From an uncultured Clostridia bacterium (GTDB lineage: Bacteria > Bacillota > Clostridia > Christensenellales > Christensenellaceae): a DNA stretch of 64,000 bases. Below the pieces are notes generated by a model. That model ran no database searches. It worked only from the letters and a program-made list of their open reading frames with translations, and had not been told where the DNA came from. Both the position numbers and the translations under genes were made by a program. Shown here in pieces: positions 43,303 through 52,749 of the stretch. How positions within the stretch are numbered: the first letter of the stretch is position 1; the number at the start of each line of letters is the position of its first letter. Where the stretch lies: positions 1-64,000 of the forward strand of contig CALVMT010000091.1 in the NCBI GenBank assembly GCA_944347775.1, read 5' to 3'.

Positions 43303-44097
43303 TTACTTTCCTAAAATAAATTTTTCGATGACTTCAGTGACTCCTTCATGATCATTATCCGCAGAGATGTAGTCGGCAATTTCTTTGATTTCATCCAGTG
43401 CATTTCCGACGGCAACGCCTAAACCGGCATACTTAATCATGCTTGCATCGATCTGATTATCTCCTATGGCAATAAGCTCACTTTGCTGAAGCCCTAATTT
43501 TTCTGCCAAAACTTTTAGTGCAACGCCTTTATTGCCTTGCGGGTTATTCAATTCCAAAAATGTTGGACGGGATCGGCCAATATTTAGCATAGGGAAACGC
43601 TCCGTTAACATAGGCTGAACCTCTTTTAATCGCTCTGGCGGCTCAATAATAAGAATTTTTGGGGTATCAATTTTCTCCCGTTCAAATAGATTAGGGTCTT
43701 CTATTGGATTCAATCCGCTGATTTCATGGTAAATATCAGTAGAAGGGGTATGCCTTTGGAAAATATAGTTTCCATCCTCAAAAATTTGAACATACAGATT
43801 TTCGGCTTTGCAAACTTCTAAAACTTGTTTGGCAATTTCAGGTTGAATATAGCAAGTATGAATCAAGTGGTAATCTTTATCAACAACCTGTGATCCGCCT
43901 CCACAAATAGCTGGGGAATGAAGTCCCAAACTTTTTGCCAGAACCTTAACATTAGCTGCCATACGCCCCGAAGCGAGCACAACATAAGCACCTGCAGCTT
44001 CAGCTTCACGCATAGCCTGAATAGAGCGATCTGTAATCTTTTTATCACTGGTAATAAGAGTACCATCCATATCGATGGCGATCAATTTGTACTGCAT
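43303..44097 (-). CDS. HAD-superfamily Cof-type phosphatase
   Basis: The 264-residue protein has the Cof/IIB HAD motifs in order: IDMDGTLITSDKKI (motif I, D-x-D-G-T, about 8-21), VLASGRMAA (motif II), NKGVALKVLAEKLG (motif III Lys) and IAIGDNQIDASMIKYAG (motif IV, G-D-x-x-x-D). Such enzymes dephosphorylate sugar phosphates, FMN or PLP. The substrate cannot be read from sequence. It starts 170 bases from the divergent dnaE start and ends six bases before hprK. Confidence 0.92.
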   Translation of the reverse strand: MQYKLIAIDMDGTLITSDKKITDRSIQAMREAEAAGAYVVLASGRMAANVKVLAKSLGLHSPAICGGGSQVVDKDYHLIHTCYIQPEIAKQVLEVCKAENLYVQIFEDGNYIFQRHTPSTDIYHEISGLNPIEDPNLFEREKIDTPKILIIEPPERLKEVQPMLTERFPMLNIGRSRPTFLELNNPQGNKGVALKVLAEKLGLQQSELIAIGDNQIDASMIKYAGLGVAVGNALDEIKEIADYISADNDHEGVTEVIEKFILGK

Positions 44098-44266
44098 AAG
44101 TTTAATAACTCCGTTCTTTTTCTAAATTCCAAGTCTTATTCTTATTATAACAAAAGGAAAGAGATAAAGGCAAAGAATTTTCGGGAAAATATAGTAAGAA
44201 TATTCAAAAAAACAGTAAAAAATATGATATAATTAATTAATTTAGCAAAATATGCAGGAGATAAAG

Positions 44267-47200
44267 ATGAGTGGGTTCGTGCATTTACATGTTCATAGTG
44301 AATATAGCTTACTGGATGGTGCGGCGCGTATAACAGATATTATCAATAAAGCAAAAATGCTTGGACAACCGGCTATTGCCATTACTGATCATGGGGCGAT
44401 GTATGGCGTAGTTGATTTCTATAATGCGGCGAAGAAGAATGGGATTAAACCGATTATTGGCTTTGAGGCATATATTGTTAATGACTTACATGAAAAAACA
44501 AGTAAAAATAGAGAGTATGCGCATCTTTTGCTTTTGGCAAAGAATCAACAAGGATATCGCAATTTAATGGCCTTATGTTCTATTGGATTTTTAGAAGGAT
44601 ATTATTATAAACCACGTATTGATTATCATATTCTGCAGAAGTATGCGGAAGGATTGATTTGTACGTCTGCCTGTGTTGGAGGAGATATTCCTCAAATGTT
44701 GTTAACTGGGCGTAAACAAGAAGCTAGAGAACTGGCTTGCCGCTTAAAGGATATTTTTAAAGAAAATTTTTATATTGAGATACAGGATCATGGGCTGCAA
44801 GAGGAACGTTTGGTTACTCCTTTACTCATTGCATTGGCGAGAGAATTGGATATCCCGCTTGTCGCGACAAATGATACGCATTATGTTGAAAAAGAAGATG
44901 CGCGCGCTCAAGATATTTTGATGTGCTTACAAATGGGGCGTACTTTAGCTGATGGCGGTGGACTTTTCCAAACAGATGAATTTTATATCAAAAGTGAAGA
45001 GGAAATGACGAAACTTTTCGGATATATTCCCGAAGCATTGGAAAATACAATGCGTATTGCGAAACAATGTGATGTGGAGATAGTGCAAGGAAATTTGCAT
45101 ATGCCTACCTATGAAGTTCCAAGAGGATTTACAGATCGCGAATATTTGGAAAAGCTGGTGCGGAATGGTATGCAGCGTCGCTATGGGCAGGATTATTCAG
45201 CATACGAGAAGAGAATGGAATATGAATTAAATGTAATCAACTCGATGGGATTTACAGACTATTTTCTTATTGTATGGGATTATGTTAATTTTGCAAGAGA
45301 GCATCACATCATGGTAGGCCCGGGTAGAGGAAGTGCGGCAGGAAGCATTGTGTCATATGCGCTTGGTATTACAGATATTGATCCGATCGAATATAATTTG
45401 CTGTTTGAAAGATTTTTGAATCCGGAACGAGTAAGCATGCCTGATATTGATATAGATTTCTGTATTGAGAGACGGCAAGAAGTTATTGAATATGTTGCAC
45501 AAAAATATGGAAAAGATCATGTTGCGCAACTTATTACATTTGGCACACTCGGAGCAAAACAGGTCGTAAGAGATGTTGCGCGCGTTATGGGCATAGGAAT
45601 ACAAGAGGCTGACCGTATAGCGAAAATGATTCCTATCGCCGTAAAAATGACAATAGCACAGGCTTTAGAAGAGTCGCCGCGTTTGCGTGCTGAATATGAG
45701 GCTGATGAGAAAGTGAATCAGTGGCTGAACATGGCAATGAAAATTGAAGGTATGCCTAGGCAAAGTTCAACTCATGCAGCGGCCGTAGTTATTTCTTCAA
45801 GTCCAGTTACAGATTATTCTCCGCTGGTTTTAAATAAAAAAGACGAGAGCATTACTACACAATATAACATGCATAATATAGAGGCGCTGGGCTTATTAAA
45901 AATGGATTTTCTTGGATTGCGAACTTTGACGGTAATTCGAGATGCGATAGCGCTTATTGAAAAAAATCGTGGAATTAAGGTTGATATGGACCGACTGGAT
46001 TTTAATGATAAAGAGATCTATGATCTAATTGCTTCCGGAGAAACTGACGGTATATTTCAATTGGAAAGTGATGGAATGCGCTCACTGATGAGCAGATTAC
46101 GCCCGGAAAACCTTGGAGATATCATGGTGGGTATTTCGCTTTTTCGACCTGGCCCAATGGCTAAAATTCCTGATTATATTGAATATAAAAACCATCCAGA
46201 TAGGGTAAAATATGATCATCCTATATTGGAAAAAATTTTAAAAGATACTTATGGTTGTATGGTTTACCAGGAACAGGTCATGGAGATTGTTCGGGATATG
46301 GCCGGATATTCTTTGGCTCGAAGCGATGAAGTGCGTCGTGCAATGGCAAAGAAAAAAAAGGATGTTATGGAGCGGGAACGACAGATATTTGTCTATGGAG
46401 GGGATGGAATTGACGGAGCTATCCGCCGGGGAGTAGATGAAAAAACCGCACAAAAAGTGTTTGATCAAATGATGGATTTTGCACAGTATGCATTTAATAA
46501 ATCGCATGCATGTGCATATGCCGTAGTAGCATATCAAACAGCATATTTGAAATGTCATTACGCAGCTGAATTTATGACTGCTTTAATTAACAGCTTTATC
46601 TCAAATTCGGATAAAGTGGCGCATTATATGCGTTATTTAAAACAATGCGGAATAGAAATTTTAGCGCCTAGTATTAATGAATCGGAAAAATCATTTGATG
46701 TTCAGGATGGCGCAATTCGTTTTGGGTTGGCTGCATTAGTTAATGTTGGAGATTCAATTGAATTTGTTTTTGAAGAGCGTAGAAAAAATGGAAAGTATCG
46801 AGATTTTTCAGATTTTATTAAGCGCAATGTGAGTCATTTGAATAAAACACAGATAGAATCTTTAATTCTTTCTGGAACTTTTGATGAAATGGGAGTAAAA
46901 CGCTCTCAGCTTATGGAAGTTTACGATAAGCTGTTTAAGCTTGCACAGGCGGATGAGCGCCGTTTAAGCTCGGGCCAGATGAGTCTGTTCGATTTGTCAG
47001 GGCAATCGGTTTTGCCGACTGTTGAACTTCCGGATATCCCAGAATATGATGATAAAATAAAACTGGCGTTGGAAAAGCAAAAAATCGGAATGTATCTTTC
47101 CGGGCATCCATTACAAAAATATGCAGATCAGTTGGCAAAAGAAGCGTGGGATATAGAGAAAATTTTATCAAGAGCCGAAAACCCGGAAACAATAAAAGAT

Positions 47201-47746
47201 ATGGAAGGGCTCACAGTGGAATTGGCAGGTATTTTTTCACAGTTAAAGACTAGAACGACACGTCGCTCTAGACAGGTTATGGCCAATGCTTCTTTTGAAG
47301 ATTTAACGGGTAGTATTGGTATGATTATATTTCCGGCTGCGTACGAGCAATATAAAGAAGAAATTCAAATGGATGAAATATGTCGTATACGTGCGCGTGT
47401 GTCTATTGGTGAAGAAACAGAATTAATTCTTGAATCCGTACGGCCATATACCGAAATACAAGAAGTTTTTTCCTTGGGGGTTAAAAATGAGAAATATAAA
47501 ACTTTGTCTTCACACAAGATAGCTATGGTGAAAGAAATACGCTTGATATTAGAACAGGAGGATATCGAAAAAATTCGAGCAATAAAAAATATACTCCAAA
47601 GCCGAGATGAGGCTTGGGGAGCTTCGGTTAGAGTATTTGTTCGCAGTACCGGCAGAAAGTATACGCTAAAACCTGTAAAATATTCTGAAGAATTGTATAA
47701 AGAACTGGAAAATATCTTAGGAGAACAGAATATTGAGGTTATTTAA
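44267..47746 (+). CDS. dnaE: DNA polymerase III subunit alpha (DnaE type)
   Basis: The start is ATG 44267 after AGGAGA; an ATG at 44252 lies before that ribosome site. The about 1159-residue protein has the N-terminal PHP domain (FVHLHVHSEYSLLDGAARI, DHGAMYGVVDFY). The polymerase palm has GPGRGSAAGSIVSYAL and the catalytic aspartates in PDIDIDFCIERR (about 395-407). A helix-hairpin-helix region and a C-terminal OB-fold (LAGIFSQLKTRTTRRS) follow. Firmicutes normally also have PolC as main replicase. DnaE extends primers and does lagging-strand or repair work. Confidence 0.97.
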   Translation: MSGFVHLHVHSEYSLLDGAARITDIINKAKMLGQPAIAITDHGAMYGVVDFYNAAKKNGIKPIIGFEAYIVNDLHEKTSKNREYAHLLLLAKNQQGYRNLMALCSIGFLEGYYYKPRIDYHILQKYAEGLICTSACVGGDIPQMLLTGRKQEARELACRLKDIFKENFYIEIQDHGLQEERLVTPLLIALARELDIPLVATNDTHYVEKEDARAQDILMCLQMGRTLADGGGLFQTDEFYIKSEEEMTKLFGYIPEALENTMRIAKQCDVEIVQGNLHMPTYEVPRGFTDREYLEKLVRNGMQRRYGQDYSAYEKRMEYELNVINSMGFTDYFLIVWDYVNFAREHHIMVGPGRGSAAGSIVSYALGITDIDPIEYNLLFERFLNPERVSMPDIDIDFCIERRQEVIEYVAQKYGKDHVAQLITFGTLGAKQVVRDVARVMGIGIQEADRIAKMIPIAVKMTIAQALEESPRLRAEYEADEKVNQWLNMAMKIEGMPRQSSTHAAAVVISSSPVTDYSPLVLNKKDESITTQYNMHNIEALGLLKMDFLGLRTLTVIRDAIALIEKNRGIKVDMDRLDFNDKEIYDLIASGETDGIFQLESDGMRSLMSRLRPENLGDIMVGISLFRPGPMAKIPDYIEYKNHPDRVKYDHPILEKILKDTYGCMVYQEQVMEIVRDMAGYSLARSDEVRRAMAKKKKDVMERERQIFVYGGDGIDGAIRRGVDEKTAQKVFDQMMDFAQYAFNKSHACAYAVVAYQTAYLKCHYAAEFMTALINSFISNSDKVAHYMRYLKQCGIEILAPSINESEKSFDVQDGAIRFGLAALVNVGDSIEFVFEERRKNGKYRDFSDFIKRNVSHLNKTQIESLILSGTFDEMGVKRSQLMEVYDKLFKLAQADERRLSSGQMSLFDLSGQSVLPTVELPDIPEYDDKIKLALEKQKIGMYLSGHPLQKYADQLAKEAWDIEKILSRAENPETIKDMEGLTVELAGIFSQLKTRTTRRSRQVMANASFEDLTGSIGMIIFPAAYEQYKEEIQMDEICRIRARVSIGEETELILESVRPYTEIQEVFSLGVKNEKYKTLSSHKIAMVKEIRLILEQEDIEKIRAIKNILQSRDEAWGASVRVFVRSTGRKYTLKPVKYSEELYKELENILGEQNIEVI

Positions 47747-47976
47747 GAAATTTTTTGTTGTATGCTCTTAAAAATTATGATAAAATGTCGGTTGTGTGGT
47801 GAAATTTTATACAAAAATTTACAAAAAGGATATTGCATTTTGGATGTCCGGCAATAAAATGTGGAAATTAAGGAATTGTTGTTCGATTTGTAAAATATGA
47901 AATTTAAACTTATTTTATCATGATGTTTATTTTTTAATTTAATTCAATTTGATGAAGAATATGTTGGAGAATTCAT
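47747..47976. other. AT-rich intergenic region between dnaE and pfkA
   Basis: These 230 bases have no ORF and no clear GC-rich terminator for dnaE. TTGGAGAATTCAT immediately before ATG 47977 is the pfkA ribosome site. The rest should hold the pfkA promoter. Confidence 0.45.
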
Positions 47977-48939
47977 ATGAAAAAAATTGCGGTACTTACT
48001 AGTGGTGGGGATACACCCGTGATGAATGCGGCGATTTATTCGGTTGTACGCATGGCAAAAAGTAAAAAAATGGATGTTATGGGAATCATCAGAGGTTATT
48101 CCGGATTAATCAATGGTGATTTGGCTGAATTATTGCCGGAACAGGTAGAATACATTTCTAATCAGGGAGGAACGATTTTAAAGAGTGCACGTTGTTTGGA
48201 AATGCTTACCGACGAAGGAAAACAAAAAGCAGTTCAAACGTTGAAAGATTTTGGAATTGAAGGATTAATTGTTATCGGAGGAGACGGTAGTTTTAAGGGA
48301 GCAAGAGCTTTAACGCATATGGGTGTACCTGCTATTGGGTTGCCGGGGACAATAGACAATGATATTGCTTATACAGATTATACTCTTGGATTTGATACGG
48401 CGGTCAATACAGCGGCTCAGGAAATTGCAAAAATTCGGACAACAATGTTATCGCATGATCGCATTTGCGTAGTAGAAATTATGGGTAGACATTGCGGAGA
48501 TATGGCGTTACATGCGGGAGTTGCAGCGGAAGCAGATTTTATTATAGTTCCTGAAGTTGAGTTCGACTTAGATCAAATCTGCGAGGAAATCATGGCTAGG
48601 ACAGCTCGCGGTAGAGAGACAAGTATTATTGCTTTGTCGGAAGGTGCAGGAAATAGTCAAGAAGTAGCGGAATATATCAAGGAAAAAACCGGAAGAGATA
48701 TGAAACATGTTGTGTTGGGATATACCCAGAGGGGTGGAGAACCAACTGTATTTGATCGTATTCTCGCGATGAAAACCGGAGCCAGAGCAGTGGAACTGCT
48801 AGCACGGGGCATTGGTGGCAGAGTTGTGGGTGTTCGGAATAATGAGATTATTGATGATGATATAGACGAAGCTTTAGCAATGCAATTGAAATTTAATTAT
48901 AAATTATATGAACAATATCAGGCTATGACGAATTATTGA
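47977..48939 (+). CDS. pfkA: ATP-dependent 6-phosphofructokinase
   Basis: The 320-residue protein has standard bacterial PfkA length. Catalytic elements are GGDGS (ATP-type Gly rather than the Asp of PPi enzymes), PGTIDNDI with the catalytic Asp, GRHCGDMAL and GYTQRGGEP. The N-terminal loop reads TSGGDTPVMNAAIYSVVR, where typical enzymes have GGDAPGMNAAIR. The Arg that binds the allosteric effector in E. coli PfkA (Arg21) is Tyr here, so regulation by ADP or PEP may differ. ATG 47977 follows TTGGAGA. A terminator follows. Confidence 0.96.
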   Translation: MKKIAVLTSGGDTPVMNAAIYSVVRMAKSKKMDVMGIIRGYSGLINGDLAELLPEQVEYISNQGGTILKSARCLEMLTDEGKQKAVQTLKDFGIEGLIVIGGDGSFKGARALTHMGVPAIGLPGTIDNDIAYTDYTLGFDTAVNTAAQEIAKIRTTMLSHDRICVVEIMGRHCGDMALHAGVAAEADFIIVPEVEFDLDQICEEIMARTARGRETSIIALSEGAGNSQEVAEYIKEKTGRDMKHVVLGYTQRGGEPTVFDRILAMKTGARAVELLARGIGGRVVGVRNNEIIDDDIDEALAMQLKFNYKLYEQYQAMTNY

Positions 48940-48944
48940 TCATG

Positions 48945-48968
48945 AAAAGCGCTTTTTGGCGCTTTTTT
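48945..48968 (+). terminator. Intrinsic terminator of pfkA
   Basis: AAAAGCGC, loop TTTTTG and GCGCTTTTTT form an 8-bp stem with a T tract directly after the pfkA stop. Confidence 0.88.
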
Positions 48969-48999
48969 ATTTTATGGCAAGCTGGGGAGAGAAAATATA

Positions 49000-50586
49000 A
49001 TGCTTAAAAAAGGCTGTGCGATTTGCTTAAGTATATTATTACTATTTAATATAATGGCCTGTAAAAAGGAAAGAGAATTGTTTGTATCATCGGACTTATT
49101 GGAGTATACTTTGGAAACTGCAGTAAAAAATGATGGGCAAAGATATTTAATGCTCTATGAACAGGCCAAAAACAGCAATATACAAACGCAAAGAAAAGAA
49201 AAAATTGAACAGGCAGCGCAGATATTATTGGAAACAGGTGAAGTCATCCCTATTTTAAACAAAACAAATTGTTATTTGCTGCAGGACGGAATAGAAAATT
49301 ATTATGTTACAGCAATGGGTGTGAGTTACTTTCAAAAAGTAAAAGCGGTAGAAAAAAAGATACGTGTATGTCTGGAAGGAAAGATTTCTACTTTTGAGCC
49401 TAGTTTAGCGGAATCTAGTCTGGAAAAAAGTCTAGCAGCAAATTGTTTTTCTGGGTTATGTAGAGAAAGCGAGGCAGGAGAAATTGAATTGGAATTAGCG
49501 GAGGCTTATGAGGTTTCTTCCGATGAATTGTCTTATCGTTTTGTTCTGCGTGAAGGGTTAAAATGGTCTGATGGACAGGAAATTACTGCTCAGGATATTG
49601 CTTACTCATGGAATCATGCGATTGCAGCAGGAATTTTGGATGGAATAGAATATGTAGAAAAAGCAATCGCGGAGGATGAAAAAACGGTAAACATTATATT
49701 ACATCAACCATATGCTTATTTTCTCAGGTTAGCGGCAGCACCGGAATTGGGAACTGTGCGGCAATATTCAACTTATAATACGATAGGAGAATACCCCGTC
49801 AGTGGAGCATATCAGCCGGTTAAAATGGAAGATGGTGTTTTAATTTGCGAGAAAAATAATGTATATTGGAATGCAAAACAAATAGATTGTGAATGTTTAG
49901 AATTTTTTGTGGATTTAGAAGAGGATAAGGCATTTAACGCATTTGAAAAAGGAGAATTAGACCTGACGGAAATTATGCCTGTAGAGCAGCGTTGGCTTGC
50001 TTGCAAAGAAAGCAAATTTTATTCTTGTAAAGAAAATTGGCAGATAGTTTGTTTAGGAATTAGCTGGTCGGGAAATTTATTTTCCGGATTATCAAAAACA
50101 CAGTCTAGGCGATTATGTAATGCATTGGGTTTGCTTATAAATCGTCAATATATAGCCCTAATGACCGGGCGTCAGATAGAAATGATTGCGACAGATATAG
50201 TCGAAAGAGAGGATGGGCAAACAGATTACTATTCTGAGGATATCATGGATAATTATACTATGGCATTAGATTTGCTTTCTATGTTAAATTGGGATATTAA
50301 TGAAGAAAAAAGGTTGGAGCAACCGCGAGAATTAATTTTTGGTATTTCAAAACACAGTACTTCAGAACAGCAACTAATTGTTAAGTGCTTGCAAGAAGAT
50401 TTTGGATTTGTGGGGATTGAATTAAAAATAAAAGAGTATGATACGGAACAGGAGGCTGAACAATGGATGAAAGAAGGAAAATTGGATATGGTTGCCTATT
50501 GTTTAACTTCTTCATATGGAGATGACCTTTATATATTAAAACCATGGGTAGAACAAGATGGCGTTTCATGGTTACAGTGGGAGTAA
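49000..50586 (+). CDS. OppA-like (family 5) solute-binding lipoprotein, orphan
   Basis: The 528-residue protein has a lipoprotein signal peptide with Cys at residue 21 (NIMAC). An unfamiliar N-terminal domain of about 110 residues precedes the family 5 binding domain. There SYRFVLREGLKWSDGQEITAQDIAYSWNHAI and later KSTKNS-like loops match peptide- and nickel-binding proteins. The N-terminal part (LMLYEQAKNS, IEQAAQILLETGEVIPIL) may be an added module. No oligopeptide permease or ATPase genes adjoin it. It may act as a sensor or use a permease encoded elsewhere. Confidence 0.85.
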   Translation: MLKKGCAICLSILLLFNIMACKKERELFVSSDLLEYTLETAVKNDGQRYLMLYEQAKNSNIQTQRKEKIEQAAQILLETGEVIPILNKTNCYLLQDGIENYYVTAMGVSYFQKVKAVEKKIRVCLEGKISTFEPSLAESSLEKSLAANCFSGLCRESEAGEIELELAEAYEVSSDELSYRFVLREGLKWSDGQEITAQDIAYSWNHAIAAGILDGIEYVEKAIAEDEKTVNIILHQPYAYFLRLAAAPELGTVRQYSTYNTIGEYPVSGAYQPVKMEDGVLICEKNNVYWNAKQIDCECLEFFVDLEEDKAFNAFEKGELDLTEIMPVEQRWLACKESKFYSCKENWQIVCLGISWSGNLFSGLSKTQSRRLCNALGLLINRQYIALMTGRQIEMIATDIVEREDGQTDYYSEDIMDNYTMALDLLSMLNWDINEEKRLEQPRELIFGISKHSTSEQQLIVKCLQEDFGFVGIELKIKEYDTEQEAEQWMKEGKLDMVAYCLTSSYGDDLYILKPWVEQDGVSWLQWE

Positions 50587-50609
50587 AGCGGATAGAAAAA
50601 TCGGAGGAG

Positions 50610-50642
50610 AAGCTGTTGAATATCAAAATTATTCAACAGCTT
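50610..50642. repeat. Inverted repeat, 12-bp arms
   Basis: AAGCTGTTGAAT (50610-50621) and ATTCAACAGCTT (50631-50642) with a nine-base loop follow the OppA-like gene. On the plus strand an A-rich run rather than a T tract follows, so as a rightward terminator it is imperfect. Confidence 0.7.
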
Positions 50643-50646
50643 AAAA

Positions 50647-50686
50647 AATTCTATAAACATTTCTTGAAAGAAATGTTTATAGAATT
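50647..50686 (-). terminator. 17-bp perfect hairpin with T tract on the minus strand
   Basis: AATTCTATAAACATTTC (50647-50663), loop TTGAAA and the exact complement (50670-50686) form a stable hairpin. The T6 tract is on the minus strand (complement of 50641-50646), so it would terminate leftward transcripts, yet no leftward gene lies to its right. It is 76 bases upstream of a repressor gene and could instead be an operator. Confidence 0.5.
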
Positions 50687-50762
50687 AAACATAAAAAATA
50701 TTGCTTAAAAGAAATGAATGTAATATAATAAAATACACTTAGATACGAAAAAGGGATTTCAT

Positions 50763-51377
50763 ATGGTGAAATTGATCGAATTAATTGAAAAAGCAGTAGG
50801 AAGTTTTTCGCATAATGCGTTTTGCCGTAAAGCGGGAATAAGCGCAGGAAATTTTTCTAGAATTTTAAAAGGTCAAAGAGTTTCTCCCGAAGTGCTGCGT
50901 AAAATTGCAGCAGCATCCACGTCGGTTACTTATGACCAACTTATGCAAGCCGCCGGATATACAACATCCGAAAAGAAAACGCAAGCGCAAAGGATTCCTG
51001 TTTATGGTAGCGTGGCGGCAGGAAGCCCAATAGAAGCAGAGGAGGATCTTTCCGGATATATTTATTTGGACTATGCACAGAAACATTTTGGTGATCATTG
51101 TTTTGCACTTAAGGTGATCGGAGATTCAATGGATCTTGCCAATATGCCGGATGGTTGTACTGTTATTGTACAACCGCAGCAAGAAATTAGAGACGGGGAA
51201 ATTGCTGCGATTAGAGTTAATGGACAGGTTACAGTTAAACGTATTTATCATCAGGATGAACATCTGGTATTAGCTCCGGCAAGCAGAAGCTCTATTTATA
51301 GACCACAGATATATTCAACAGAAGAGGATATCAGTATATTGGGTAAAGTGGTTTTGGCATTAGTAGATATTGGATGA
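50763..51377 (+). CDS. LexA-like repressor: XRE helix-turn-helix plus S24 peptidase
   Basis: The 204-residue protein has an N-terminal Cro/C1-type HTH (about 5-65: HNAFCRKAGISAGNFSRILKG). The C-terminal S24 domain has the cleavage site Ala-Gly at 86-87 (YGSVAAGSP), nucleophile Ser122 in VIGDSM and Lys159 in QVTVKR. This combination gives RecA-stimulated self-cleavage in phage-type repressors. True Firmicute LexA has a winged HTH, so this is not canonical LexA. The next two genes are DNA-damage-related and overlap in one operon, so control of them is the natural inference. The stop lies 74 bases before the start of the rSAM gene. Confidence 0.88.
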   Translation: MVKLIELIEKAVGSFSHNAFCRKAGISAGNFSRILKGQRVSPEVLRKIAAASTSVTYDQLMQAAGYTTSEKKTQAQRIPVYGSVAAGSPIEAEEDLSGYIYLDYAQKHFGDHCFALKVIGDSMDLANMPDGCTVIVQPQQEIRDGEIAAIRVNGQVTVKRIYHQDEHLVLAPASRSSIYRPQIYSTEEDISILGKVVLALVDIG

Positions 51378-51450
51378 TGCAAGATGTATGGAGCTGCTTT
51401 TTTCACGATTCTGGAGAGCGCAGTATGGATTTAAAGGAAGAAAAGTATTG

Positions 51451-52749
51451 ATGGATATATTTGATAAATTAACTATTTTGGCAGATGCAGCAAAGTATGA
51501 TGTGGCTTGTACGTCTAGTGGAGCTCATCGTCGTAAACAGGCAGGGAAATTGGGAAATATTATGCCGAGGGGATGTTGCCATAGCTTTTCTGCTGATGGA
51601 AGATGTATTTCTTTACTAAAAGTATTACAAAGCAATATATGTGCTTATGATTGTTGCTATTGCATTAATCGTAAAAGTAATGATATTCCGAGAACTTCAT
51701 TTACTCCTCGTGAATTGGCGGATCTGACGATTGGATTCTATCGGCGCAATTATATTGAAGGGCTGTTTTTAAGTTCTGCAGTAGTGAAAAACCCGAATTA
51801 TACGTGTGAACTGATGTTGCAAACCCTAAGGATATTGCGCCTGGAATATGAATTTAAGGGATATATTCATGCTAAAATTATTCCTGGAGCGGATATCTCC
51901 TATATACGGGCAATTGGTTTTTTTGCAGATCGACTAAGTGTGAATATAGAATTGCCTTCAGAACAGAGTTTAAGATTGTTGGCGCCGGATAAAAGCAAAA
52001 AAGCGATTTTGCAACCGATGGAGCAAATACGCAATGAGATTTTGTCAAATCGGCAGCAAATCGTAGAATATCAAAAAGGACAATCTTTTTCTAAAGCTGG
52101 GCAAAGTACTCAATTAATTGTTGGAGCGACACCGGAAAATGATTATCAAATTTTAAAATTAGCTTCGGCAATGTATCGAAAATATGCATTGAAGAGAGTA
52201 TTCTTTTCTGCTTATATTCCATTAGTTGATCATCGTAACCTACCGTCTTTGGATACAAAACCGCCTTTGTTGAGAGAACATCGTTTATATCAAGCGGATT
52301 GGCTTTTGCGTTTTTATGGCTTTGAGGCAGAAGAAATTTTGGATGAGCAGAATTGTTATTTTAATCCATATTTAGATCCTAAAAGCAATTGGGCATTAAA
52401 ACATATGGAATATTTTCCTGTTGAAATTAACAAAGCACCGTATAATATGCTTTTACGAATACCCGGAGTAGGCATAACAGGTGCACGTAATATTATGATT
52501 GCGCGAAAAGCGACGAAACTGGATTTTACCGATTTAAAAAAAATGAGAATAGTATTGAAAAGAGCAAAATATTTTATCACCTGTAAAGGGAAAATGATGC
52601 CAGGTATTGGTTGTGATACAAAACATGCATTAGAAGGATTGATTTTAAATCAAGGGAAAAAAAGTGCATTTTTACTAGGGGCACACCAACTAAGCTTTTT
52701 TGAACCAACTTCGGAGGATATTTATCAATGTCTGAGCGGCCAGATATAA
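51451..52749 (+). CDS. Putative DNA modification/repair radical SAM protein
   Basis: The start is ATG 51451 after AAAGGAAG; the frame is open back to 51370. The 432-residue protein has the radical-SAM cluster motif CAYDCCYC (C-x3-C-x2-C, about 64-71) and the SPL-like neighbour region RTSFTPRELADLTIGFYRRNYIEGLFLSSAV. Near the C-terminus a helix-hairpin-helix MLLRIPGVGITGARNIMIAR could contact DNA. It matches the family annotated as putative DNA modification/repair radical SAM (TIGR03916), always paired with the next gene. The actual lesion or reaction is not established. Confidence 0.9.
   Translation: MDIFDKLTILADAAKYDVACTSSGAHRRKQAGKLGNIMPRGCCHSFSADGRCISLLKVLQSNICAYDCCYCINRKSNDIPRTSFTPRELADLTIGFYRRNYIEGLFLSSAVVKNPNYTCELMLQTLRILRLEYEFKGYIHAKIIPGADISYIRAIGFFADRLSVNIELPSEQSLRLLAPDKSKKAILQPMEQIRNEILSNRQQIVEYQKGQSFSKAGQSTQLIVGATPENDYQILKLASAMYRKYALKRVFFSAYIPLVDHRNLPSLDTKPPLLREHRLYQADWLLRFYGFEAEEILDEQNCYFNPYLDPKSNWALKHMEYFPVEINKAPYNMLLRIPGVGITGARNIMIARKATKLDFTDLKKMRIVLKRAKYFITCKGKMMPGIGCDTKHALEGLILNQGKKSAFLLGAHQLSFFEPTSEDIYQCLSGQI

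Noticed and set aside
47747..47976. Riboswitch before pfkA
   Set aside because: No paired elements or terminator/antiterminator pair could be drawn; the region is simply AT-rich.
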